Positions 53,354-62,815 of a stretch of DNA of 64,000 nt are shown one piece after another. Each line of letters begins with the position of its first letter. Positions within the stretch are counted from its first letter, which is position 1. Location: NCBI GenBank assembly GCA_038869735.1, contig JAWCQO010000003.1, positions 1-64,000 on the forward strand, given 5' to 3'. This stretch comes from Candidatus Anstonellales archaeon (GTDB lineage: Archaea; Micrarchaeota; Micrarchaeia; Anstonellales; CG1-02-47-40). The notes under the pieces are model-generated. The model was not told the origin of the DNA, did not search any database, and saw only the letters and a list, made by a program, of their open reading frames with translations. The position numbers and the translations under genes are program-made.

Positions 53354-54613
53354 ATGAAAATTGCAATATTCGGGGCGGGATATGTTGGCCTAGTAACAGG
53401 TGCATGTCTTGCAGATATGGGCAATAAAGTTCAATTTATAGACGTATCTAAAGAAAAAGTAGCCCAGATAAATTCATACTGCTCTCCTGTCTATGAACCA
53501 AAACTTCCAGAACTTCTCAAAAAGAATAAAGCAAGGATATCCGCAACTACAGATCCACAAAAAGCGTTATCTGACTCGGAGATTATTTTTATTTGCGTTG
53601 GAACTCCATCCTTATCAAATGGGACAACTGATATGAGCTATCTTATCTCCGTTTGCAGAGAGGTCGGAAAGGCAATATCAAATATCAATCACGTACCATT
53701 AATAATTCTTAAAAGCACTACCCCCCCACAGCAAATAGATTTTCTTATATCCATCATTGAAAAAGAAAGTGGAAAAAGCGAGGGAGAAGGCTTCTATTTC
53801 TGCACAAATCCAGAATTCCTTCGCGAAGGAAGTGCAGTGACGGACTTTATGAATCCTGACAGAATAGTTGTTGGATGTAAAAAAACAAAACCGAAAACTA
53901 TTTTTAGTTCTCTCTACAAGTCCATCAAGGCACCCCTCCTCTTTTTTGACCCAAAAACTGCAATGATGATAAAATACGCTTCAAACGCCTTTCTTGCAAC
54001 TAAAATTTCTTTTGCAAACGAAATTGGAAACATCTGCAAGAAACTTGGAATAGATTCTTACGAAGTTGCAGAAGGCATGGGCTATGATAAACGCATAGGA
54101 CGCCAATTCTTAAATTCAGGATGTGGATTTGGAGGAAGCTGCTTCTCAAAAGATATCCTTTCACTTATTTCGCAAGCTAAACAGTTAAATATAAATCCGA
54201 GAATCCTTATTTCAACGCTCGAAGTCAATCGCTATCAGCCAGCCGTCTTAATATCAATTCTGCAAGAGCGTATAGGTTCACTAAAGGGAAAAAGAATAGG
54301 GCTTCTCGGGCTATCATTTAAACCAAACACGGATGACATCAGAGAAAGTCCGGCTATAGCTGTCTCAAAAATGCTCCTGTCATCAGGTGCGAACGTTATT
54401 GCTTATGACCCAGCTGCGAGTGAGAACTTCAAAAAAGCAGTGCCGGAGGTCAAATGCTCCAAATCAAAGGAGGAAGTTATCCAAAACTCAGACGCTATCC
54501 TTATATTGTCTGATTGGAAGGAATTCGAAGACATAGACACTGACAAATATGTGCTTGAGGGAAAACGCATATTAAAGAAAAAAAAGAATAATTACGAAGG
54601 CATTTGCTGGTAG
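53354..54613 (+). CDS. ugd: UDP-glucose 6-dehydrogenase
   Basis: 419 residues. Rossmann motif IFGAGYVGLVTGACLADMG at the N-terminus, VGTPSLSNGTTDM, FREGSAVTDFMNPDRIVVG, and catalytic Cys263 in GCGFGGSCFSKD. Two-step oxidation to UDP-glucuronate is expected, since galU lies opposite. UDP-GlcNAc as substrate cannot be excluded. The 3' end overlaps the convergent gene by 22 bases. Confidence 0.92.
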   Translation: MKIAIFGAGYVGLVTGACLADMGNKVQFIDVSKEKVAQINSYCSPVYEPKLPELLKKNKARISATTDPQKALSDSEIIFICVGTPSLSNGTTDMSYLISVCREVGKAISNINHVPLIILKSTTPPQQIDFLISIIEKESGKSEGEGFYFCTNPEFLREGSAVTDFMNPDRIVVGCKKTKPKTIFSSLYKSIKAPLLFFDPKTAMMIKYASNAFLATKISFANEIGNICKKLGIDSYEVAEGMGYDKRIGRQFLNSGCGFGGSCFSKDILSLISQAKQLNINPRILISTLEVNRYQPAVLISILQERIGSLKGKRIGLLGLSFKPNTDDIRESPAIAVSKMLLSSGANVIAYDPAASENFKKAVPEVKCSKSKEEVIQNSDAILILSDWKEFEDIDTDKYVLEGKRILKKKKNNYEGICW

Positions 54614-56094
54614 CTATTCAATTGATTATGCGCCTTAAGCAAAATCAGAACTGCCCCGCTAAACACAAAAAATCCGCTCAAGAGCGTATTGAGTGTTTTT
54701 ATCAAATAGCTGTGTATTGTCTCAACACCAAAACTTGCATCAGGAACAAGAATGGAAATCAGAGGTTTTAGTACGTATAAGGGACTTGCGTCATTTACTG
54801 CAAAAAGAGAACAACCCAAAACAAATATGGATATCCCAGACGCAAAACCAGTTTTTCTAAAAACGCTATAAGTCCCAACAACAGCTAAGACTACAAACAT
54901 GGCAAATAAACTTCCCTCAATGAGATTTTGCGGAGCCCGCTCCCTATAAAACAACGAAAAAATAATTATTGCCATCATTATGATGCCAAAATACGCAATT
55001 TCTGACCTTCTATACTCAAATTCCTCCAAATCTTTTTTTAACGAAGCAATTAGAATAGTCAACGCCGGTATAGCGTATAAAAATAATAAGTCAGTCAAAA
55101 CTTTCGATGAGAGAAGAGAAAAAAATATCAAGAAAACTATGTTTCTAAAAAGTTCAATCTCCGGATTCTTCATCTTAAATAGATAGGCATAAATTACAAA
55201 AGCCAAAAAAGACAAATAAAATAGAGGTTTAGATAAAAAAACAAAAAAATCGTTTACAGGAGTCTTATTAGTAGTTTTTAGTGGGTTTTTTTCAAAGGGG
55301 ATAAATTCTCCGTTTTCTAAATAAAATAAGACGTTCTCCATCCCCCCCGCAACAATCCTTCCGAGGTTTATTGGAGCAATCCCTCCAGCACCAAAATACT
55401 CAAAATTTACTGTTAACGTGTAAGGTACAAGTGCACGTTCGCCAGATTCAAGATAAAATGGAACTAATATTATCAAAAATGTTAGAGCCGAAATAATTCC
55501 AAACTTTACTGCATCCGAAATCCCCCTCTTCCTATAAACATAATACATAATAAGCGGAGCCATAGCTATTGGAACAGGTTTAAAGCCAGAAGCCAGTCCT
55601 ACAAGGACCCCACTGAGAGCAATTCTATGTTCAATAGCCATAAAAATCCCGCATAATAGAAAAAACATAAATATATGGTCGTCATTTCCCAATGCTCCTG
55701 AGGAAATGAGAACAAGATAAAATGATGCGTAAAAGAAAGAAGCGTACTCAGCCTTTAGCCTTCCAATAATATTTTTTGCGATGAAATAAATCACCACTAT
55801 TGCAGCCAAATCAAACACTATTGGCATAATCTTTAGAGACAAAAAGTCACTTCCAGCAATTTTGCTCCAACCCCAGTAAAACACAAGAGTTGCAGGACCA
55901 TAAACTACGGGAAGCTTATTACTTTGGATTTTGTCATAAGGCTTCCCTTCGTCAAAAAATTTTGCATATTCAACGTAGTACCCCATATCGTGAGGTATAG
56001 TTGGTTCTTCAATGAAAAGAAAAGCAGCTAACAATCTTACAATTAGGGAAATCACAAGAAGCGGTGCCAAAAACAAAACGTCATTTCTGTCCAT
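54592..56094 (-). CDS. Polytopic GT-C-like glycosyltransferase
   Basis: About 500 residues, roughly ten to twelve helices. First loop IEEPTIPHDMGYYVEYAKFF has an acidic His-Asp motif, and SGFKPVPIAMAPLIMYYVYR resembles the mannosyltransferase-like GT-C/GT87 families. ATG 56094 is chosen over TTG 56097. Probably uses a lipid-linked sugar on the outer face. Convergent with ugd and divergent from the GT2 gene at 56177. Confidence 0.75.
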   Translation of the reverse strand: MDRNDVLFLAPLLVISLIVRLLAAFLFIEEPTIPHDMGYYVEYAKFFDEGKPYDKIQSNKLPVVYGPATLVFYWGWSKIAGSDFLSLKIMPIVFDLAAIVVIYFIAKNIIGRLKAEYASFFYASFYLVLISSGALGNDDHIFMFFLLCGIFMAIEHRIALSGVLVGLASGFKPVPIAMAPLIMYYVYRKRGISDAVKFGIISALTFLIILVPFYLESGERALVPYTLTVNFEYFGAGGIAPINLGRIVAGGMENVLFYLENGEFIPFEKNPLKTTNKTPVNDFFVFLSKPLFYLSFLAFVIYAYLFKMKNPEIELFRNIVFLIFFSLLSSKVLTDLLFLYAIPALTILIASLKKDLEEFEYRRSEIAYFGIIMMAIIIFSLFYRERAPQNLIEGSLFAMFVVLAVVGTYSVFRKTGFASGISIFVLGCSLFAVNDASPLYVLKPLISILVPDASFGVETIHSYLIKTLNTLLSGFFVFSGAVLILLKAHNQLNSYQQMPS

Positions 56095-56176
56095 CAAAAA
56101 GCACCCGTTAGCCTAAATTAAGAAGCTTACGTTTTAAACCATTAAAAACTTAATAGACGGTAAAACTGCGCTAGGG

Positions 56177-56926
56177 GTGTTTTGTATAAAAAAAACAGTT
56201 TCAATAATCCTCCCAACAAAAAACGAATCAGAGACTCTCGAACAGATTTTATTATCTATACTTTTCGAATTCTCAAACTCCAACTATACTCCACAAATAA
56301 TTATAGCCGATGACAACAGCACAGATGGAACAAAAGAGATTATGGAAAAGTTTGCAACACGATATCCTAACAAGATAATCCCTCTTCACCGTTCTCCACC
56401 ATACGGATTTGGCTTATCTGTTGCCGAAGCTATCAACAAAGCTTCAGGCTTTGCAACTATCATCATGATGGCCGATTTCTCAGACAGGCCTTCTGATGCA
56501 ATTAAAATGGCAGAAAAAATAGAGGAAGGATTTGATATAGTATTCTCCACGAGATTCTCAAAAGGGGGCAAAGCACACAAGTATCCTCTCTTAAAATACC
56601 TTGCAAATCGATCTTTTAACAATGTACTTCGCATTCTATTCCTTATCCCCTACTCTGATACGTCCAATGCCTTTAAAGCGTATAAAACAGAACTCATAAA
56701 ATCACTTACCCCCACATCTAAGGGTTTTGAGATTACAATTGAGTTACCACTTCTTGCGATTATGAACGGAGCTAAGGCATGTGAGATTCCGGTTTTTTGG
56801 TCAAACAGGGACAGAGGTGTACCCAAATGGAATATTCTGAATGCATTTATCAGATATTCAACAAAACTCACAGAACTTTTTTTTCTGCGATTCGTCTCTT
56901 CAAAGACAAAAATTAGTCGATCCTAA
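56177..56926 (+). CDS. GT2 glycosyltransferase, soluble DPM1-like
   Basis: 249 residues from GTG 56177. A GT-A domain with SIILPTKNESETLEQILL, IIADDNSTDGTKEIM and MMADFSDRPSD. In the acceptor-metal motif the usual DAD/DLQ pattern is replaced by ADFSDRP, typical of dolichol-phosphate-mannose-synthase relatives. No membrane anchor is seen. Overlaps the convergent GT-C gene by 14 bases, and may charge its donor lipid. Confidence 0.85.
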   Translation: MFCIKKTVSIILPTKNESETLEQILLSILFEFSNSNYTPQIIIADDNSTDGTKEIMEKFATRYPNKIIPLHRSPPYGFGLSVAEAINKASGFATIIMMADFSDRPSDAIKMAEKIEEGFDIVFSTRFSKGGKAHKYPLLKYLANRSFNNVLRILFLIPYSDTSNAFKAYKTELIKSLTPTSKGFEITIELPLLAIMNGAKACEIPVFWSNRDRGVPKWNILNAFIRYSTKLTELFFLRFVSSKTKISRS

Positions 56927-58382
56927 AAATATACCATCTGCTATCGCCAAAAACTACTCTATCTTGCTCTTTCAGTAGTTTATTCTCTTCAGCCTTCTGC
57001 ACCATATATTTAATCCCATATTTTTTTGCAGTTTCCATAACTTTTTGGTTATTTTCATGTGGAGTTATAAAGCAAGTTCTACCCGTATAAAAGGAAATTT
57101 CAAGGCAGTCTTTTGACATTATCCTCTCTTCCATCCCAACATTTTTTTCAATCCACGCAACTATACCTGGTTTTTCAGTAGGCCTGCCCAAAAATACCAC
57201 AAACTGCAATAAGAGACAAATCAATACTATCATAATCAAAATAATCCTCCTTCTTTTATCCTCCTCCAAAATTCTTCTCGTTCCAAGAATAATAATAAGA
57301 AATGAGACTCCAAATAGAAAGGAGTAAGTGTAAGCTGCTGGAAAGTGCGCAGCTAGTGTAGCAACTATTAATCCTCCAGCAGAGAGACAGCAAAACAATT
57401 TTTCTCCTTCCTCAAGTTTCTTTTTCCACCTTGCCCGAATCCATAGTAAGGCCAGAACCAGTAGTACGATAGTCGTTACTGAAGAAAGAGAATTGTAATT
57501 TAAATTAGGATTATTAATAAAGTCAAAATTTAATCTAACCAAACCATCTTCTCCTCTGGAAAGGGGCAGTGGCAACACGCTTCTAACTATATTCTGAACC
57601 GTATTGCTTACAGCAGATTTAAAGTCAAACTCAAATAGGTTTGGAGGTTCAAGTTTTTCCATCTGTTCCCATTCTGTTATAAAAGGAACATACACAGACG
57701 CAGAGCTTGTAAAATTAAATAAAAATAAAATTATGAGAGCCAACAGAGACGACGAGAAAAAAAGAAGGAATCTTCTAATATTCAGAAAAGCGCCGTCCTT
57801 CTCAAGAAGCATCATAATTCCAAAGCCGACAGCAAGTGCAAATCCCATCTGGTGAGTTAGAATTGCAATCCCACAAAAAATTCCAGAAATATCCTTCTTT
57901 TTGCAGATCCAGAAGTAAACAGACAAAAGAAAAATTACAGCAAAGAACATTCTACTCTCACCGCCAATAGAAAGCGAAATAAAAATAGGATTAATCGCTG
58001 CGAATAATCCAGCCAATATGGCAGTTGGTTCTCCATACATCTTTTTTGATATTAAATACAAAATCCAAACAGCTATAGTCCCCGCAACTACATTAACGAT
58101 TTGCATTACATAAAATGAGTTTCCAAAAAAATCCATAACCGCGCCGGCAATTACTACAAATAATGGTGGCCTATAAGTTGCAGGAAAAGGTACTCTGACC
58201 TCACCCCAATAATTATCAACATAAGGGGAAGAAAACCCTAAACCAGACGCAAAATTTTTAGCTGCCAAAAAATGCCACATCTCGTCTCCTGACAGGGGAA
58301 GAGAAAACAAAAAGGAGAACACTAATCTTATAACAAATGCAAATAAGACTACAAAGACAATTTTTTTGTTGATTGCAAGCAT
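56913..58382 (-). CDS. GT39/ArnT-like membrane glycosyltransferase
   Basis: 489 residues from ATG 58382, which has an SD-like GAGGAGA just upstream; the frame is open to 58439 but the added residues are unremarkable. About eleven helices; LPLSGDEMWHFLAAKNF in the first loop has the GDE catalytic motif of ArnT/PMT enzymes, and YRPPLFVVIAG follows. A C-terminal soluble part (about 410-489) contains NVGMEERIMSKDCLEISFYTG. Sugar specificity unknown. Confidence 0.83.
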   Translation of the reverse strand: MLAINKKIVFVVLFAFVIRLVFSFLFSLPLSGDEMWHFLAAKNFASGLGFSSPYVDNYWGEVRVPFPATYRPPLFVVIAGAVMDFFGNSFYVMQIVNVVAGTIAVWILYLISKKMYGEPTAILAGLFAAINPIFISLSIGGESRMFFAVIFLLSVYFWICKKKDISGIFCGIAILTHQMGFALAVGFGIMMLLEKDGAFLNIRRFLLFFSSSLLALIILFLFNFTSSASVYVPFITEWEQMEKLEPPNLFEFDFKSAVSNTVQNIVRSVLPLPLSRGEDGLVRLNFDFINNPNLNYNSLSSVTTIVLLVLALLWIRARWKKKLEEGEKLFCCLSAGGLIVATLAAHFPAAYTYSFLFGVSFLIIILGTRRILEEDKRRRIILIMIVLICLLLQFVVFLGRPTEKPGIVAWIEKNVGMEERIMSKDCLEISFYTGRTCFITPHENNQKVMETAKKYGIKYMVQKAEENKLLKEQDRVVFGDSRWYIFRID

Positions 58383-58461
58383 TCTCTCCTCTAAACCTAT
58401 AAATACCTTAACTTTTAAACATCTAACCTTTATAATCAACCCTTACGTGGGTGATTCTTAC

Positions 58462-59682
58462 ATGCGAATATCTGTTATCGGAATTGGCAGAGTAGGTCTA
58501 CCTCTAGCACTGGCATTTGCATCAAAGGGTGTGCAAGTAATAGGTATGGATATAAATGAAAAATATCTTCAGATTCTGCGCTCAAAGAAAATGCCATTCA
58601 TGGAAGAAGGAGCAGAAGAAATACTCGTTAAAGAATTAGGTAAAAATTTTACCGTAACTTCAAACCTCGCTGATGCAATGGTCTCTGAAAATATAATTTT
58701 AACTCTCGGAACCCCTGTAGATGAACACATGAATCCAGATTTTTCTCAGATAGATTCCGTCCTCGAAAAGATGCTTCCCTATTTAAGAAAGGGGCACCTC
58801 ATAATCCTGAGAAGCACCGTTTCTCCTGGCACTATAGACTACATCACAGCCTATATAGAAGAAAATTCTCCCTTTAAGGTAGGAAAGGATATTTTTCTTG
58901 CATTTTGTCCAGAAAGGCTTGCAGAGGGCAAAGCTATAAAAGAGCTTTTTTCACTTCCAGAAATAGTTGGCGCAAATGATAATAAGAGTAAGGAGCGGGC
59001 AGTCGAGATATTTAAAAGAATAAAAAAGGAGATTTACACGACTACTGCTATAAATGCGGAACTGTTAAAACTATTTACTAACATGTACCGCTACATAAAC
59101 TTTGCAATAGCAAATGAATTTATGATAATCGCCGAGCAGTTTGGAGCCGATATCTACCAAATAGTAGAACTTTCAAACAAAAATTACCCACGCGGAGGCC
59201 CAAAAAACCCGGGTCTTACCGCAGGTCCGTGTCTGTTTAAAGACGGTTTTTTTCTCACCAGTAAAATAGCGTTTCCTGAGCTAATTGCAGCCGCTTGGAA
59301 AATAAACGAAACTATCCCCTCCTACCTAGTGGAAAGAATAAAGGACTTTACTACCATTAGAGGTAAGAAAGTGGCGCTGCTGGGACTTACATTTAAGGCA
59401 GATTCAGACGATACACGAGAATCTCTTTCTTTCAAATTAATAAAAATACTAAAACGGGAAAGAGCAAAGGTCGTTTTGCATGACCCATTTGTAAAAAATG
59501 ACGAGTCAATCGACTCTGTGATAAGTGGAGCAGACGTTTTAATAATCGCAACAGCTCATTCACAATACTCTAAACTTGGTTTTCAATATTTCAAATCCAA
59601 GATAAAACCCAACTGCATTATTGCAGATATATGGAACATGTTTGGAAAATCATCTATTGTATACCAATGTCCTGTGGGATGA
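58462..59682 (+). CDS. UDP-sugar dehydrogenase (WbpA/WbpO/WecC-like)
   Basis: 406 residues from ATG 58462; a TATA-like CTTTATAAT lies about 30 bases upstream. ISVIGIGRVGLPLALAFASKG, LGTPVDEHMNPDF, FCPERLAEGKAI and catalytic Cys257 in AGPCLFKDGF mark the UDP-N-acetylhexosamine dehydrogenase branch, unlike the glucose-type gene at 53354. Expected to oxidise UDP-GlcNAc or UDP-ManNAc at C6, feeding the acetamido-uronate enzymes at 45.8-50.5 kb. Exact substrate is inferred. Confidence 0.9.
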   Translation: MRISVIGIGRVGLPLALAFASKGVQVIGMDINEKYLQILRSKKMPFMEEGAEEILVKELGKNFTVTSNLADAMVSENIILTLGTPVDEHMNPDFSQIDSVLEKMLPYLRKGHLIILRSTVSPGTIDYITAYIEENSPFKVGKDIFLAFCPERLAEGKAIKELFSLPEIVGANDNKSKERAVEIFKRIKKEIYTTTAINAELLKLFTNMYRYINFAIANEFMIIAEQFGADIYQIVELSNKNYPRGGPKNPGLTAGPCLFKDGFFLTSKIAFPELIAAAWKINETIPSYLVERIKDFTTIRGKKVALLGLTFKADSDDTRESLSFKLIKILKRERAKVVLHDPFVKNDESIDSVISGADVLIIATAHSQYSKLGFQYFKSKIKPNCIIADIWNMFGKSSIVYQCPVG

Positions 59683-59685
59683 AAA

Positions 59686-60657
59686 ATGGCTAACGTCCTT
59701 GTTACCGGCGGTGCTGGCTTTATCGGAAGCGCAGTTGTAAGGCGTCTTGTTGCTCTTGGACACTCAATTAGGGTTGCTGACAATCTTTCAAAAGGGGACG
59801 TTTCAAACATAGATACAAATATCGTAGAATTTATGAAGGTTGATTTACTGAAGCCAGAAGAGGCTAAAGCCGCACTTAGCGATATTGACTATTGCTTCCA
59901 TTTTGCTGCAAAAATAGGGGGAATAGGCTACTTCAACAAATACCCTGCAGACATCTTACGCGACAACACAGCTATCCTTTCTAATGTGCTTGAAGCCGCA
60001 AGGTCTTCGAAAACAATCAGAAAAGTGGTCTATATTTCTTCCTCAATGGTTTTTGAGCGTACCACTAAATTTCCTTCCGCAGAAGAAGACGTCTTTTCAT
60101 CACCACCGCCGATAACTCATTATGGTTTTTCAAAGTTGGTTGGAGAGTATTTTTGCAAAGCCTATTTTGAACAATATGGCCTTAAATATTCCATCTTTAG
60201 GCCGTTCAACGCTTATGGTCCTGGTGAGGTCCCAGAGAATGAGGTTGGAATAGCCCATGTAATTCCAGATCTAATAAAAAAAATATATATAGACAAGCAA
60301 TACCCTGTTGAGATACTTGGTGACGGTAATCAGATCCGCGCATATACTTTTGTTGCTGACCTTGCAGATGCAATATCCACATGCGGTCTTGACAGCAGAT
60401 CCGACAACGAAGACTTTAACGTAGCAGATCCGCATCCAATTTCGGTGAGAGAACTTGTCCAAAAGATATGGAATTTAAAAAAACACGACAAACCGCTTAG
60501 GCTTGTCCATCTTCCTCCTTTTAAGGACGATGTTCAGAAGCGCATCCCCGATACAAAAAAAATTCGCTCTGTATTTGGCTGGAAGCCAAGCGTATGTTTA
60601 GATGACGGATTAAAACTCACGGCAGATTGGATAATAAAAAAGAAGGGTGTGCAATGA
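59686..60657 (+). CDS. NAD-dependent nucleotide-sugar epimerase
   Basis: 323 residues of the extended SDR family. VLVTGGAGFIGSAVVRRL binds NAD, SSSMVFE carries the Ser, and HYGFSKLVGEYF the catalytic Tyr-x-x-x-Lys. AAKIGGIGYFNKYPADILRDN resembles GDP-mannose 3,5-epimerase and heptose-nucleotide epimerases more than GalE. With GDP-heptose-type genes downstream, a GDP-sugar substrate is plausible. Its stop codon overlaps the next start (ATGA). Confidence 0.85.
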   Translation: MANVLVTGGAGFIGSAVVRRLVALGHSIRVADNLSKGDVSNIDTNIVEFMKVDLLKPEEAKAALSDIDYCFHFAAKIGGIGYFNKYPADILRDNTAILSNVLEAARSSKTIRKVVYISSSMVFERTTKFPSAEEDVFSSPPPITHYGFSKLVGEYFCKAYFEQYGLKYSIFRPFNAYGPGEVPENEVGIAHVIPDLIKKIYIDKQYPVEILGDGNQIRAYTFVADLADAISTCGLDSRSDNEDFNVADPHPISVRELVQKIWNLKKHDKPLRLVHLPPFKDDVQKRIPDTKKIRSVFGWKPSVCLDDGLKLTADWIIKKKGVQ

Positions 60658-62078
60658 GAGACAAAATAATTGAGCTGGCAAGAAAAAGCGGAGGACTCTT
60701 TTTTGCAAGCTCGATTGCTACTTTTTTCAACTTCCTCTTCGTTTTTTCCCTTGCACGCCTTCTTGGAGCAGCCGAATATGGATATATCCCCCTTGCGCGG
60801 GGAAGCCAACTCTTTATCGAAGCCTTTTTGGAGCTTGGACTTGCAGCAGCATTAATAAAACGAATTTCAGAAAAACCAGCTTCGCTGGAAAAAGTAGTCG
60901 GTACTTCTCTTTCACTCAAACTGTTACTAGGGCTTTTTTCATCGCTCATCTTGATTTTTCTTTCCACGAAGCTATCCTCACCCTTAGACCTGTATATCCT
61001 TGCCATTTCCCCCTTTCCTCTTTTTTCATTTGCTTTTTCTAATATGCGTAGCATTTATTCAGCGAAGATGGACCTTTTCAAAACTTCAATTCTTACAATA
61101 TTACCTGATGCCCTCCGTTTTTTTCTTGGTCTTCTACTTTTTTTTGCAGGATTTGGGGTCCTCTCAGGAATTCTTGGCTTTACATTCAGCGCTGCCGTTT
61201 CATTTGCAGTAGCTCTGCTCATCCTCTGGCGAGATAAATTACTGTCCTTTTCATTTGATACGGAAGAGGCAAAACGCCAGCTTGCGATTGGCCTTTTTCT
61301 AAATACTCAGCAAATCTCAAACTACTTCTTTCCATCATTTGTTACGATTCTCTGTGCCCTCCTGCTTTCAATAGCAGACCTAAGTGTAGTTGCAGTCTCC
61401 ATTTCTTTTGCATCACTTATTTATTTTTTCATATCCCCTCTTACTTCATTTTTTTACCCGTTTGCCTGCCAAAATAACCAAGAAGAGGGATTTTATCGAT
61501 TTCTTAGCTTCCTCCTTAGATATTGGTTCTCATTCGTTATACTTTCAATTCTTGTGGTGTCTTTTGCGGCTGAGTTCATTTTTTCACTCCTTGGAAAGTC
61601 GTTTCTTTATGGAAGCAGAGTGTTTTTCTTGATTGCTATTGCCGTTTTTCTTGATTCCTTTAAATCTATATCTGATTACTACTTTTCAGCAATAGATAAA
61701 TCAAAATTAATTGTTTTGGCAGAAGCCTCAAAGTTCGTATCATTCTTTGTCATATTGCTCGCTCTCCTGTTTACTGGTGCTTCATTATCCATCTCAGATA
61801 TTGCCTTGGCGATTCTTTTGTCTTTTGTATTGTCATTCCTAATTAGACTGTTTTGGATGTACAGCTCAACGCAAATTGAGCTAAGCCTAATAATAAAATC
61901 AGTTGCTATTTTCTTTGTTTTTGCGCTTATAGCCCTACATATACGCGACGTAAAAGTTGGTCTAATCTCATTAATAGCGGCCGCACTTGTTCTTTATCTT
62001 TCCGGCCTCATTACTAAAAAAGATTTTAGATACGCATTAGAAATTGCTGGAATAAGAACATTTAAGCATGGAAGATAA
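60654..62078 (+). CDS. Second polysaccharide flippase (MOP superfamily)
   Basis: About 474 residues and 12-14 helices. LARKSGGLFFASSIATFFNFLFVFSLARLLGAAEYGYIPLARG is typical of Wzx-like proteins. I start at ATG 60654, which overlaps the upstream stop; a TTG at 60627 would extend it by nine residues. It follows the epimerase and precedes the heptose-type genes by two bases, so it may export a glycan carrying that sugar. Confidence 0.87.
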   Translation: MRDKIIELARKSGGLFFASSIATFFNFLFVFSLARLLGAAEYGYIPLARGSQLFIEAFLELGLAAALIKRISEKPASLEKVVGTSLSLKLLLGLFSSLILIFLSTKLSSPLDLYILAISPFPLFSFAFSNMRSIYSAKMDLFKTSILTILPDALRFFLGLLLFFAGFGVLSGILGFTFSAAVSFAVALLILWRDKLLSFSFDTEEAKRQLAIGLFLNTQQISNYFFPSFVTILCALLLSIADLSVVAVSISFASLIYFFISPLTSFFYPFACQNNQEEGFYRFLSFLLRYWFSFVILSILVVSFAAEFIFSLLGKSFLYGSRVFFLIAIAVFLDSFKSISDYYFSAIDKSKLIVLAEASKFVSFFVILLALLFTGASLSISDIALAILLSFVLSFLIRLFWMYSSTQIELSLIIKSVAIFFVFALIALHIRDVKVGLISLIAAALVLYLSGLITKKDFRYALEIAGIRTFKHGR

Positions 62079-62080
62079 AC

Positions 62081-62815
62081 ATGAGGACAAAGCAAGCAGC
62101 AATCCTGGCAGGTGGCCTTGGAACACGCCTCAGGCCATTAACCCACAAAATACCAAAGCCAATGATAGAAATTCACGGGAAGCCATTTTTGGAATACCAG
62201 CTCAAATATCTCAAAAAAGAAGGAATTAAAAAAGTTGTATTGCTAACCGGCTACCTTCATGAGCAAATACGTTCATATTTTGGAGATTATTTTGAAGGTA
62301 TAAAACTTACATATTCAATAGAGCAAAAACAGCTTGGAACAGCTGGTGCACTCAAAAAAGCAGAAAAGCTCCTTGAACAGACCTTCTTTGTTCTAAACGG
62401 AGACACCTATTTTCCGCTAAAACTTCATCGTCTTGAATCGTTCTTTCTCAAAAAGCCAAATGCAATAGGCGCTCTTTCTGCCTACTCTGGGAGAAGTAGA
62501 GTTGCTACCTACAACCTTCTAATTGAAAAATCTGGTTTGGTTCTTGCATATTCAAAAAATTCACCATCGACCAACTTTAATTCAGTGGATGCAGGAGCTT
62601 CCATCTTCAAAAAAGAGCTCTTGTCGTTTATAACCCACACTCCATGCTCGCTTGAAGATGAAATTTACCCAAAGCTTATTCACGACGGGTTGCTTTATGC
62701 AATCAAAACGTCTCTACGCTTCTATGATATAGGGACATTTAAGAGATTGGACATGGCAAAAAAATTCTTTAAAAGAAGTGTGATGGAACGTGATAATTTC
62801 AACAGCTCCCCTTAG
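62081..62815 (+). CDS. Sugar nucleotidyltransferase, HddC-like
   Basis: 244 residues. AAILAGGLGTRLRPLTHKIPKPMIEIHGKPFLEYQL is the pyrophosphorylase signature, then VLNGDTYFPL and SVDAGASIFKK. Length and motif fit D-glycero-D-manno-heptose-1-phosphate guanylyltransferase (HddC) or short mannose-1-phosphate guanylyltransferases. The next genes (GHMP kinase, GmhA) favour the heptose role. Overlaps the kinase gene by 26 bases. Confidence 0.85.
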   Translation: MRTKQAAILAGGLGTRLRPLTHKIPKPMIEIHGKPFLEYQLKYLKKEGIKKVVLLTGYLHEQIRSYFGDYFEGIKLTYSIEQKQLGTAGALKKAEKLLEQTFFVLNGDTYFPLKLHRLESFFLKKPNAIGALSAYSGRSRVATYNLLIEKSGLVLAYSKNSPSTNFNSVDAGASIFKKELLSFITHTPCSLEDEIYPKLIHDGLLYAIKTSLRFYDIGTFKRLDMAKKFFKRSVMERDNFNSSP

